From Spongilla lacustris (Eukaryota > Porifera > Demospongiae > Spongillida > Spongillidae), in the NCBI GenBank assembly GCA_949361645.1, contig OX442433.1, positions 5,759,516 to 5,823,515 on the forward strand: a stretch of DNA of 64,000 nucleotides, given 5' to 3'. Positions 55,436 to 64,000 of the stretch are shown here, piece by piece. The notes under the pieces are model-generated. The model saw nothing but the letters and a program-made list of their open reading frames with translations. It was not told the DNA's origin and searched no databases. Within the stretch, counting starts at the first letter, position 1. Every line of letters begins with the position of its first letter. The position numbers and the translations under genes are program-made.

Positions 55436-56113
55436 ACACACACAAACATACACACACACACACACACACAAACACACACATGTACACACGTTAACTACAA
55501 TACACACATACTCGTAATTTGTCAATCACCTTGGATTGCGTGCATTCAAGTTTATGGATTCTTAGGTAGTTGAAAGATACATCCAGCTGTACAATGAAAA
55601 GGTAGGCGACGCAATATGAGATATAAAAGTGCGTGCATAAACACACAAAGCATCCCTAAGTTGTTGTGCATGCCACAAACCTTCAACAATGGCGCTTTGG
55701 AAAACAAGAAACACCGACTGTTCGAAATAATCTAAGGAAATACATGTACATGTACACAATTAAAGCTGTTCTGTTTCGGTAATTTAATCAGCTACGGTGC
55801 AGGCATGTCACAATATGACACAACTCAAGCGAACACGCGCTACTACACGCTGCAACCTGACTCGTGCCAAAGACCCACCAAGATTTTCGGTCCGGCCTGT
55901 TCTCCCTTCTTGGTGAGACCTTCTATCTCCAGTTCTTTCCGTAAGAAAACGGGCAGGTCACGTCCGAGCAACTCGCGTTCCGCATCTAGAAGAAATTTTA
56001 AACACAAAGGCTAAATCCGCATGACTACAAACCTGACCTCAAAAAAGTTGGCATTACGCCTACTGGTGACTACGCCTACCTAGCAGTCCGAGTTCTTTTC
56101 CGAAAACGTCCAT
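41684..56113 (-). CDS. CARMIL: CARMIL, capping protein and myosin I linker (whole gene)
   Basis: A 31-exon minus-strand gene; exon lengths sum to 4,467 nt, 1,488 residues, in phase throughout. CARMIL proteins bind actin capping protein, uncap barbed ends at membranes and recruit class I myosins. The domain order matches the family: N-terminal PH-like domain, long leucine-rich repeat array, helical dimerisation region, then a long disordered tail with the capping-protein-interaction motif. The start is MDVFGKELGLL at 56113. One gene aligns about equally to vertebrate CARMIL1/2/3, as expected for an early-branching animal. The coding exons occupy under a third of the 14.4-kb span; the rest is introns packed with minisatellites. 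Confidence is high for the family, and lower for individual small exons. Confidence 0.92.
44221..47319 (-). CDS. CARMIL: CARMIL exons 19-24, helical dimerisation region
   Basis: Exons: 47319-47127, 46358-46230, 46144-46028, 44845-44783, 44724-44615, 44308-44221 (residues 630-863). It begins NYALRVMPLPLHDMEKL, equivalent to NYTLRFMPIPMYDASQA in human CARMIL1, which closes the LRR domain. Predicted helices follow: REVVALEDSLKAVEKLAG, DSQLKAISAHVATIVEKL, EHAVDCALEKLGAVSAKL. This region makes antiparallel dimers in the family. The 1.18-kb intron between 46028 and 44845 is almost entirely a 15-bp polypurine minisatellite. Confidence 0.85.
44345..44592. repeat. 27-bp minisatellite in a CARMIL intron
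   Basis: Repeats of GGCTTAGAAGGGAGAGGGTG plus TGGGCAT, about 8-9 partly degenerate units, within the intron 44309-44614. Confidence 0.85.
44860..45918. repeat. 15-bp polypurine minisatellite, about 70 units
   Basis: Tandem units of GAAGGGAAGGGGAGA with scattered variants (GAATGGGAGA, GTAGGGGAGA, GAAGAGGAGA). The plus strand is almost pure purine for more than 1 kb. It lies in the intron between CARMIL exons 21 and 22. Since 15 is a multiple of 3, long frames stay open on both strands (over 350 codons each); none is a gene. Confidence 0.97.
46472..46700. mobile_element. Tigger/pogo-type MITE
   Basis: A 225-bp non-autonomous element (46474-46698) flanked by TA target duplications. It starts CAGTGGAACCCCTCTAATGC and ends, as reverse complement, CAGTGGAACCTCGAAATGCA. 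These termini and the TA duplications are typical of Tc1/mariner elements of the Tigger (pogo) group. No coding sequence. It is inserted in the CARMIL intron 46359-47126, beside a CA-rich array. Confidence 0.85.
46701..47112. repeat. CACACATGCACACATACCA-type array
   Basis: Degenerate tandem repeats of about 18-20 bp mixing CACA and CATGCA words, directly adjoining the MITE, in a CARMIL intron. Confidence 0.85.
47489..47647. repeat. 27-bp minisatellite, about 5 units
   Basis: Units of TTATATAACCAGCAAGCATC plus CATTATG in the CARMIL intron 47320-48071. Confidence 0.85.
47805..48015. repeat. TG-rich array with TTTTGAGTGGGTATGTG units
   Basis: A (TG)n run at about 47828-47862, followed by five to six units of about 20 bp containing GTTTTGAGTGGGTATGTG. 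Confidence 0.85.
48072..54778 (-). CDS. CARMIL: CARMIL exons 7-18, leucine-rich repeat domain
   Basis: Exons: 54778-54714, 54655-54580, 54515-54427, 53298-53204, 53024-52938, 52773-52595, 52538-52456, 51504-51394, 50480-50229, 49310-49152, 48277-48209, 48140-48072 (residues 186-630). Repeats of the LxxLxLSxNxL type are clear: IKTLILSECSLKP, LTHLDLSGNTLDDK, LDTLVLANCKITS, LVHLDLSANPLGP, KLNLSSCGLGFEA, ITTLDISSCGLEDD, LKHLSIGGNFSKS, FESLSLSNSKLKE. Exon boundaries often fall near repeat boundaries. The exon at 54515 uses the acceptor GAACCAAG, which gives an alignment with no gap to the family. The introns between these exons hold most of the gene's tandem arrays. Confidence 0.88.
48308..48760. 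repeat. ACATGCACACATGTACCC-type array
   Basis: Irregular repeats of CATG-containing hexamers in the CARMIL intron 48278-49151. The higher-order period is variable. Confidence 0.8.
49359..49475. repeat. CA and CACCA microsatellites
   Basis: A (CA)n run at about 49359-49398, followed by CACACCAC/CACCACACG units, in the CARMIL intron 49311-50228. Confidence 0.9.
49740..50215. repeat. 27-32 bp minisatellite
   Basis: Fifteen or more units of CCTCCCCACACTACACCTTC plus ACATAGC. Some carry an extra ACAGGTAG. In the CARMIL intron 49311-50228. Confidence 0.92.
50553..51231. repeat. 21-bp minisatellite, about 32 near-identical units
   Basis: Tandem units of ACATGTATGGAGACAACGTG plus C, with only a GTGC/GTAC variation. 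The array is very homogeneous, so amplified or homogenised recently. The 21-bp period keeps several frames open on both strands (heptapeptide MYGDNVH and others), producing false ORFs of 230-430 codons. It lies in the CARMIL intron 50481-51393. Confidence 0.97.
51532..52250. repeat. 23-bp minisatellite with a 12-bp shorter variant
   Basis: About 30 units of GATGGTGGGTGGGTTATGGA plus GGT, interspersed with short GATGGGGGAGGT units. G-rich on the plus strand; in the CARMIL intron 51505-52455. Confidence 0.93.
52776..52905. repeat. (TG)n microsatellite
   Basis: Imperfect TG dinucleotide run beginning three bases upstream (minus strand sense) of the acceptor of CARMIL exon 12, so it forms the pyrimidine/CA tract before that exon. 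Confidence 0.9.
53785..53930. repeat. About 50-bp tandem repeat, 3 units
   Basis: Units containing GGAATGCTATGGGTCACCCT plus GCTA-AAGGTGGGTAATACATG, in the CARMIL intron 53299-54426. Confidence 0.85.
54068..54348. repeat. 18-bp GAAGGGAGGTGGGTATA array and adjacent (TG)n tracts
   Basis: About seven units of GAAGGGAGGTGGGTATA/CA at 54068-54195, then TG runs at 54249-54345, in the CARMIL intron 53299-54426. Confidence 0.88.
54907..56113 (-). CDS. CARMIL: CARMIL exons 1-6, PH-like domain and linker
   Basis: Exons: 56113-56080, 55985-55862, 55717-55681, 55586-55530, 55338-55214, 55084-54907 (residues 1-185). The PH-like fold is seen in LGRDLPVFLRKELEIEG, then RCFLFSKAPLLK joined to LDVSFNYLRIHKLECTQSK. 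These align with the [25 protein letters not shown] region of human CARMIL1. Exon 2 must use a GTCAGG donor at 55861 to stay in phase. Exon 6 ends with RVYGFLCDYLNVPISEEIPW, matching the family's short helical linker before the LRR domain. Confidence 0.85.
55359..55485. repeat. (CA)n microsatellite
   Basis: A CA dinucleotide run, nearly pure over about 70 bp and then interrupted, within the CARMIL intron 55339-55529. Confidence 0.95.
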
Positions 56114-58280
56114 TTTGTGTTGCTAGTGATGTGTGTGAGGTGCTTACTCCACACAACTCCAACTCCTACAGAATTAATCATTAAATCCCTAAGGGACTCG
56201 AGAAACGGAGATCACGCGATACAACGACAATAATACTGTCGCGCATTAGCATAAACTAGGGCATTGTACGTGTACACACTCATGCTGCAGTTGATGCATC
56301 GGCTTCAATGCTTAGTGTATTGCGGTTTGCCCCGCCCTGAAGTCGAGGCTTTAGTATTTTGCGGTTTCAGTGATGATGTAGTGATTGTGTACTCTCTTTT
56401 TAAATTTATATTATTGTGTACAGATGTGTCATATTGTTCATGTCAATAAAAACATTTTCTATGAGAAAGTTGGTCGTATAGGATTTGAAGGCTATAGTGG
56501 TGTAAAAAGCTGGGATGCATGTAGTCCTATATTCGTAGTCATTATGTTGTTCGTGCGCTAAATTATTAGACCCTTGTTTCCAGGGCTGCCGCGATATCGC
56601 GCTATTTTTGGGGGGATATACGGAGATAGTCGGAAGACTAGACGGAGATTAACGGAAATATACGAAAAGTAATTCAGCGCTAGCAGGTGTGCATGTTTGG
56701 CCGTCCGCCCCCATCGATATAAAAATGCCCCAATGTTTGAACGCGTAACTGCGAATTCGTAATAACACCCCCAAATCAAAGGTGGTAGCAGTGCTAGTAG
56801 AGTTATATGGTCGCCTTAGCTTAGCTTAGCTTGTCATTGGTTAGAGCTGTACACGTAGTTATTTGTGTGTACAATCGCGTCTGTATGCTGTGTATCTCCA
56901 CTTATAATAATAATAATAATAATAATATGAAACAAGTAAATACTCAGGGTTTTATTAAGTTGGTGTGAAAATGCAGGGAAGCAACTCAAGTAATGCATTG
57001 AATATTTTAAGTATATTCATCGAACAGTTATTTGTCAATAATCAACATAAACCTTCTGGACAGATATATAGAGCGGTGAATTCTAGTTTCCTTATGTTGC
57101 CAAACTGGTATACGGAAGTATCTAGCTATCATAGCGGCCCTAGCCTCGACTGCACCTCAGTTCAGAAAGGAGGCATTCACCGGCTATAGTTCTACATTAG
57201 ATGGAGCCACTTACCAGAACGGCTGGGTAAATGCTTGTAGTGGCATTATATCACAGGAAAATAAGAGTCGAATTAAAAAAAAAAAAGGTCTCGTGTTTAA
57301 CGATACATGTAATATTTCATATCATGTAGATAAGCACTGCGGAATTTTTTTTTAAATGCTCAAAAGATTTTAATATTATTATCGTTAGAAAGAGCAAAAA
57401 AAGCTGCGTTTAACAGTACTTTATGCGTCACCGCAGCATATTTAGCACCGGAGATATGTAGCGCCAAAGTGACAACTTTTTTAGTACAGCCGTCAATGCG
57501 TGTTGACGGTTGAGGCACAATAAAGCATAACCTTTGCCATTCCATATTAATTCCAAACATTGCATATAAGTGGTTCTGACTTTGTTAAGACTTTTTATCT
57601 TTTAGAAGGTTTTTATTCATCACATGTATATTTTTAAATTGTGAACAAAAAAGCTGACTAGCATGCATACACTTGAGCACAATATCATCTAGCGTTGAAG
57701 AATATTATTTTCATTGGCCACAAACACTAAATCACCAATTAAATAGTCCACGAGCATGTCAATGAACATCAATTCGTTATTCTTCAGATTCATCCATCAT
57801 TCAATATTTTACTTTTAGTTTTGGTAACTTGCATGCTTTTATGAGTTATCTGCCCATCGTATAGTACGTTGGTGAAATTTACATGCACCTTGCAGAGAAG
57901 TTAAATTAGCAAATACTCTGGAAATGAAGGTTTGCTGCTCCTGTGGAATTGTCATAGTATACAATTATATATATAATAATAATTATAATTATAATTTATT
58001 ATAATTTATAAGTATAATATATTTTGCAAGATGTATAGTCATCTTATGAGGCTATAAGCATGTAACTATAATCATTCACAGCTACACTTGAAAACCATAG
58101 TAGAACGTATTTTAATGGTGGTATACTATGTATATAAAGGCCCTCACCTGGCTGACTATTGTACTCGTTGCATGCAGTACCAGTGCAGCTATGGCTGTTC
58201 GGTTGACATCAACTTTGTTGATTATATATGCATGTATATATTATTATATTGCTGCAATCTATGTCATAAGCGTCAGCTGA
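56114..58280. other. Stretch without a recognised gene, upstream of CARMIL
   Basis: It must include the CARMIL promoter; no core motif is obvious. There is an (AAT)n run at about 56905-56928 and an AT-rich patch at 57967-58020. Frames of 60-75 codons look like chance. Confidence 0.4.
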
Positions 58281-59085
58281 AATTCTTATTCGTTTAACGA
58301 GTTCTACTGATGATGATAGCGATGAGGAGAGTGATGAGTCCTGTGCAGAGCAGGTAGAAGAAGTTCCGAGGTTGGTACCGTGCGCTAATTGAGCACCCGC
58401 CCCCAGATGTTTTCGTATTGTTTTACACTTTTATAGTGATGATACGGCAGTCACTGAAGGTAACAGGCCTACCCTGTCACCTCATGGGCGCCAATGGACA
58501 CCAAGAAAAGAGTTGTTAATTGACCCTGGATCAAAACACAATGTCCACAGTGCTAGATTTAGATGGCCAGAAGCTCAAAGGGGAATAGGAACAAAGAAAG
58601 AAGTGGATTATTTTTATCAATTTTATCCTGTTCGAGGAATTGGGAAAACTTTGGAATACACAAACGTGAACATGCTCACACACAGCTATATTCCACTTAC
58701 CAAAGGTGAAATTTTTAAGTACCTTGGGTTGCGACTTGCGATGGCATGTGAGCCTAAAAGGGGAGCCATCCCTGTGTATTGGGATGAAGGTTTACAGCCT
58801 GGCACAATATACAATGGTGCAAGCTTTGGTGAACGCTTTGGGATGTCCAGACATCGATTTGAGAACATTACTCAGTGCCTTTCGTCACCGCCTTGAATTT
58901 GTAAAGCACTCACCAGCGTATTCTGGTACCAGGGGACGAAAGCAGCGTAAATGCAGAATATGATATGCTAAATCATCATATTACTGTGTTGGTTGCTCAA
59001 GAGTGAAAGACAATGACCTATACGGGTGTTGTGAACCAGCAACAAGAGACTGTTTTAAAATTCACCTAAAGATGTTAGGGTTTGC
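58280..59085 (+). pseudogene. piggyBac-type transposase remnant, internally deleted
   Basis: An acidic leader (TDDDSDEESDES, about 58301-58340) with a donor near 58371 joins in phase to an acceptor at about 58437. The main frame (58513-58896 and upstream) then carries a segment typical of the piggyBac N-terminal region, including KGEIFKYLGLRLAMA followed by IPVYWDEG and FGMSRHRFENI. Almost at once, in another frame, comes a Cys-rich tail like the piggyBac C-terminal zinc-binding region: GRKQRKCRI-stop-YAKSSYYC then CCEPATRDCF. The whole catalytic DDD core is missing and a TGA interrupts the tail near 58960. This is an internally deleted, dead copy. Confidence 0.75.
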
Positions 59086-60077
59086 ATAAAACCTAGCACA
59101 AACAAACATTGAAAACATGATTGTGTGACTGTACATGTGGTAATTGGCTTCAAGTGGTGTTTTGAAAGTGAAGTATGTATTCAAAACATTGTTGATAAAT
59201 AAGAAAACATTTCGATACAAACATACGTAACATTATACTATTACAATATCAACGTAGAGAGATGTCAAACAGTTGTGATTGAGGGTTGCCCCATCATCAA
59301 GTTGAAATTCACTTGTCCAATGTAGCTAAAACTTGTTGTCCTGTAGTCTGAAAAGACTGGGAAGTACACACATAAACTAAATATGCAAATTTCTTTTTGA
59401 GACATGTTTCTTTCTATGGCTGTACCACAAATGTTTCATGGCTGTGCTGACAATTTGTACAGTAGCACACACATCAACCTCCATAAAACATTTTTAAAAA
59501 GTAACACATGCCATACATTATTCTGTAACTATGAATTTTTTTCCATTATGCATTTTTAAGAACTGCATCCGTTGTTTTAGATATTATGGACCAAGGGTGT
59601 GGTATAAAAATAATCTAACAATTGGTAAAATAAGTGCATTGGCACATGAAACAATAGTAGAAATATGGGTGCAAAATAATTTCATTTGAATTTAGGAGAA
59701 ATGTTTAAATTTTGGTCCTACGCGTAGGACCATTACCTGGAGAATTAAGGTTAAATGTTGTCTCACGATCCATGTTCAGATGATAGTCCAGAACTGCAGG
59801 ATATGATAATATCCATATTGATATCCAATACAGCTGCCTATAATCAATTTGTTTAAGAGTATCATCCTTCTTACAGTATACATGCAACTGTTACAATCAT
59901 CACACCAGGGTGTATCAATGCCATGTTTAGCATGCTCCAAATCAATTAACAAAACTGTAAATTTCCCTCATACTTTCTGAAACATAAGTTTGGCAGTCGA
60001 ATATCCAAATGTGCCATGTCATACTTGTGAAGCTCTTCAATTGCTGTTCTGACACCATGCACTAATGGTTTAAAGCA
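59086..60077. other. Stretch without a recognised gene
   Basis: AT-rich; nothing recognised. Confidence 0.4.
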
Positions 60078-61740
60078 CTATTTGGCCTTCTGTCTGGTGA
60101 TTTGGTGCAGACCCTCAAAACAAAAAAATCTGGTATTTTCTAAATATAAAGAAAAAGTACTCAGAAGAGAATGGTTTAATTCATAGTCAGATAAACGTTC
60201 TTCAATGTCTGCAAAGTCAGCTTTTGAATCTTTTCGACTAAAGACTTTGAAAACATAACTATTCTTCCTTTCACCATCCCACAATCTAAATACGAAAGAA
60301 ATGCTACTGTGAAGCTGTTCAAGTATTGGTGTTTTGGATACAGCAAGCAGTTCTTTGGCAATTTTACACATCTTTGAGTGTTTTATTTTTAAGAGATTGT
60401 CTTTCACTTCATCTAACTCCTTTGTACTTAATGGAAAAAATGAATGAGATACATGTAGAAGGCTTATCACTTGGATTTGGAGCAGATCTTTACAGTGCTT
60501 CACAACTGACTTCATATGTACAATCCCATCTAACTGTTACCAAAAAAGCTGTATTTTGCTTTTTTTTGACAATCTTTTTTTTGACAATCGTTTGGTGTGA
60601 TGCATCATCTTTTGTTACCTGTTTAGGTGCTTGATCAACAAGCATGTCTGTTGTGGCAATGGAAGAACCCCCCTGGCTTATACCTTCATCCGAACCAAAA
60701 TGAAGCTGACCCATTTCAGTAGTCACTTCATCTACAGATTCTTTCACACTACCTCCAGATTCTTTCACTTCATCTACAGATTCTTTCAGTAGAAAGCTTA
60801 TCAGTTGGATTTGGAGCAGATCTTTTGCTTTTTGAACAACCTTATCCTTTTTCAGTGCTTCATAACTGATTTCAAATGTCATGGTGGTACAATTCCATCT
60901 AACTGTTACCAAAATAGCTGTATTTTGCTTTAATTTGCAATCTTTTTTGGGGCAATCTTGCATTTTCGTTGCAATGTGTCTGGTTTTGTTACCTGTTTAG
61001 GTGCAAAGGAAGACCCCTGGCTAACACTTTCATCCGAATCAAAATGAATATGGCCTGCCATTTCATCTATAGATTCGTTCACTTCATCTTCCACTTCATC
61101 TACAGAATCTTTCTTCATAGCTGGTAAAGCAAGCCCACTGACTTCTGTTTGTTTGCTGCCACACAATCTATATAATTGAAGAAGAGCAATCAGTTTTATT
61201 GCTAACTGTCTTGCTGTTTTAAGTATACTTATTGAGTAATATTCAGCAAGAAATACAGGAACTTGTGTACACTGAACATCTTGTATCACCTTAACTGGAT
61301 TCACATCTTGAATTTGCTTACCCTCAAATGGATACAAAGCAATATCAAGAAGCAACGTTGTACTACATAACCATGGAAGCAGCTGTGTCGCAGCATACAA
61401 TTGACATCCTGACAAAATAATACCTCCTGTGCACATCACACCCACTAACGTTTTGTCTCCCTGTTTGTCGCTTTGGAAGTGTACATTGCATTTCTCGAGG
61501 TAAGGATCAAATAATTTTGCAATAGCTAACGCAGCAATATCCTGATATGCTGTCGTACCCTTATCATACAGCTCATGTGGTAGAAATTCAGGTATTTCAT
61601 TCAAGAAGTAAGGATCTTCTGCAGAACAACCATCACACAGTTCAGAAAAATTAGTTTCATTAATAATGGTAAAGTCATCAAAGGGATTGTCTTTTTGAAA
61701 TAGATCAGCAGAAATAGATGTTGAGCCCCTATCCCGATAC
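60078..61740 (-). pseudogene. Uncharacterised gene with internal duplication, frame-broken
   Basis: Three minus-strand open segments follow one another. 61740-60930 is open upstream of its first ATG to an acceptor-like CCGAGTTTAG. Next come 60963-60490 and 60515-60078. A unit is duplicated: APKQVTK ... QNTA(I/F)LVTVRW(N/D)C ... followed by KDLLQIQ(L/V)IS occurs once around 61010-60790 and again around 60630-60460. Acidic Ser/Glu linkers (KESVDEV, SVDEVEDEV) lie between. The frame changes once near 60950 and again near 60505, at equivalent places of the two units. It may be a pseudogene, may carry very short introns, or may contain sequence errors. I do not recognise any domain. Confidence 0.5.
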
Positions 61741-64000
61741 TAAACTCGGGTCACAGGATTTATTCCCTGAAAAGAAGAGATATTAACAGATTAACTCCCA
61801 AATACGTTACATTATTGAGTACGTTATGGCCCAGGTTAATTATTAGATAATGTGAACTGAGCAATATGTTAGCTAACTTTCAAAGAATGTAACTAGTAAC
61901 TATTTGGAAACAATACTGAATAATTGGGCTTCCTGTTGGCGGACACCCATTGGTGCAAATAACATGAACAACTTCACTACAAAACCACTAAGAGGTACTC
62001 AATAATTATTGAGGATTGTAGAACGTGAGAAGCAAAGGTCGAAACAGGTTATTGCATAATTTCAATTGTGCACACTAAATGGACTTTGATATTTATATGA
62101 TTATATACATCCCTTTTTGGTGCATTTATCAAAGAGCAGGTTTATAGCTGAATTTTTCTTTTGCTAAAATGCATTGCACTAGTTTTTTTTTTACCATTCT
62201 TTGTAGTGACAGCAGCTGACATGTACATCCATACTTCCTCTTTGATATAAAGTGACCTGGCCGCTAGGTGTTGACCCCTTCAACCTGTTAGAAAGCCATT
62301 GTTGTTAGCATTCATTGTCATTAAGATTTATGCATATTAATAAAGTAGCTAGAGTGGGAATAATGCTTAGCCCATCATTCGCATGTACAGAGAGAGAGCC
62401 ATGTACTGCATTCTAGTGTGGTGTCGTGTCATATCAATAGCCTATAACAGCATGTGCACTTAGTTCTTATGTCAATCAGGAAGCACTACAAGGATGTGGG
62501 TGTACCACCTATGGTTGCCTGAATACATGTTCTTAAGTTGAAGCAGTGTGATGGTATGTTTGTGCAGGTGCAAGGGTACATGCATGTAAAGGATACAGGG
62601 GGAGTGCACAGGGTGGGTGTGTACAAGGAGTGTGTGAAAAGGAAGTAAGTGTGCACTGGGTGGGTGTGTACGTGTAAGAGAACGCGTGAAGCCCATAAAT
62701 AATATGAAGCATTGGAAACCAACCACTGTGAAATACTACAATTTGCAGCACAATATTGCTTTTGGATGCTTCCGCGTATCAATGGCACTTCAGCTTCTTG
62801 ACATGTGCAAGTACAGATCTCTTAACATCTGAGAAAAAGGTTCAGTCTTGGCCAAACCTACATATATTTCTCTATGCTGAAACTTCTTTATTTAGGAGGT
62901 ACAATTATGTGAGAAGATATTTATATAAACTGATTTTGAAGTTATGAGGTGAGCAAAAGTTGACCAAACTCAGAAACCTTGTACACATTTTTTATTTTGC
63001 ATTTTAAACCATGCCCAATTTATGTCAATGGCAACCATTTTGTTTACCAAACATGACTCCACAAAAACTAAAATGAAATACTGGGCACTCAACATAGACA
63101 CAAATAATAATATTCACCCCTTTCTATGCTATTAAAGATGGACATCTACACAAATGCTATTTTATTATAGGTGGAAGTAGAGAAGAAACAAATGCCGGCT
63201 GTACACTTGTTTCAGAGAAAGCTAATCCAGTTTTTGACATATTAAAAAGACAAAAGAAGGTATTTTTATGCTTCGGATGGCACAACTTTTTTAATTAACA
63301 TCTGCCATCATGTGGAAGAGTTGTGTAAGCCAATTTAAAGCTGCAGATGGAAGGCTTGAACTACTTAAATGCTAAACTTGTATCAGATTATCCCATACGT
63401 AATGACACAAACTTTTAAGGCATTTCCGCACTAGCAAAGGCAAACCTGATCGATCAGTATTGTGGTTATGTTGAAATGTGCTGGGTGTATGTCAAACAAT
63501 ACTGCAGGCAGCATTGTGGACACAGTATCAATACTCTTTGAACTGTATTGCCTTCAACATGCCTTGTCAGAACAGCAACTGACAGTGAAGCAACATACTT
63601 TAGAATATACTATACAACTGTCCCCTTCAGGGACATAGCATTCAGTCTGGCCGGTCCGGCCATGGCCGGACCGGTTTTAGCTAGAAACAATTGAAATTAT
63701 TAATGATTATGATAATTATTGCGTATTGGAAATGATCGACAACAATGAATGTGCAACCACCTCAGGGGCGGCGGAGCAGGGGGGGGCAGGGGGGACTAAT
63801 GCCCCCCCAAATATCGAGGTGGGGGGGCTCAGCCCCCCTTGCGCTACCATCAGGTTATGAATAACTTTAATCTTATTGCGAGCGCGTGTTCTCCGAGATT
63901 GTTGTACTGCTTCAGCTTGTGACTGTGAGTTTAGTCTCGCAAGCCAGACCTACTTAACGATCGATATACAATGGACTGGGGACTAGGATAAGTACTAAAT
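61741..64000. other. Stretch without a recognised gene; GC-rich palindromes near the right end
   Basis: No gene recognised. A 24-bp perfect palindrome lies at 63651-63674. A G/C-run segment with nested hairpins lies at 63759-63840, starting CAGGGGCGGCGGAGCAGGGG. These look like transposon-end sequence. Confidence 0.45.
63651..63674. repeat. 24-bp perfect palindrome
   Basis: CCGGTCCGGCCA is followed directly by its reverse complement TGGCCGGACCGG. The surrounding DNA is AT-rich, so the palindrome stands out in composition. Confidence 0.9.

Noticed and set aside
1..64000. tRNA, rRNA or other structural RNA genes
   Set aside because: I looked for conserved box A/B-like and rRNA core words and saw none convincing; a covariance-model scan would be decisive.

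Overview
The window is nuclear DNA of an animal. It has many short introns, an axonemal dynein, a CARMIL actin-capping regulator and a divergent Frizzled-like receptor. Compact genes with 50-300 bp introns, a Frizzled-type receptor too divergent to be a canonical Frizzled, and abundant CATG-rich simple sequence suggest a sponge (probably a demosponge). That placement is an inference; no rRNA or mitochondrial marker is present. All exon coordinates below were read from the sequence by splice site, reading phase and family alignment, not from transcripts.

Left third (1-20.4 kb): repeat-rich and duplicated. A five-exon Frizzled-like 7TM receptor lies on the minus strand at 8777-12361. A broken copy of its first three exons lies at 1467-2210 and ends in a 50-bp perfect inverted repeat. 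A second duplicated block (about 3463-7055 and 14789-18272) carries, on the minus strand, two decayed copies of a Ulp1/SENP-like (C48) protease with a PHD-like finger, a combination I associate with mobile elements. A decayed integrase-type element (18338-20227) with a 24-bp coding minisatellite abuts the second copy.

Centre (20.5-41.6 kb): a complete 41-exon gene for an outer-arm dynein heavy chain of the DNAH5/DNAH8 type (20492-39527, plus strand; 4,611 residues by my exon sum; two GC-AG introns). It converges, with 97 bp between stop codons, on an eight-exon COX15 (haem A synthase) gene on the minus strand (39625-41542).

Right (41.7-56.1 kb): a complete 31-exon CARMIL gene on the minus strand (1,488 residues) with PH, LRR, helical and C-terminal capping-protein-interaction regions. 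Its stop codon is only 141 bp upstream of the COX15 start. Its introns hold a remarkable collection of minisatellites (15-, 21-, 23- and 27-bp units, CA/TG tracts) and a Tigger-type MITE. The minisatellites generate long open frames that are not genes.

Far right (56.1-64 kb): mostly unrecognised sequence, a rearranged piggyBac transposase remnant (58.3-59.1 kb) and a frame-broken minus-strand gene of unknown function with an internal duplication (60.1-61.7 kb). The dynein, COX15 and CARMIL are unrelated housekeeping or ciliary genes that simply lie side by side; nothing suggests a shared pathway.
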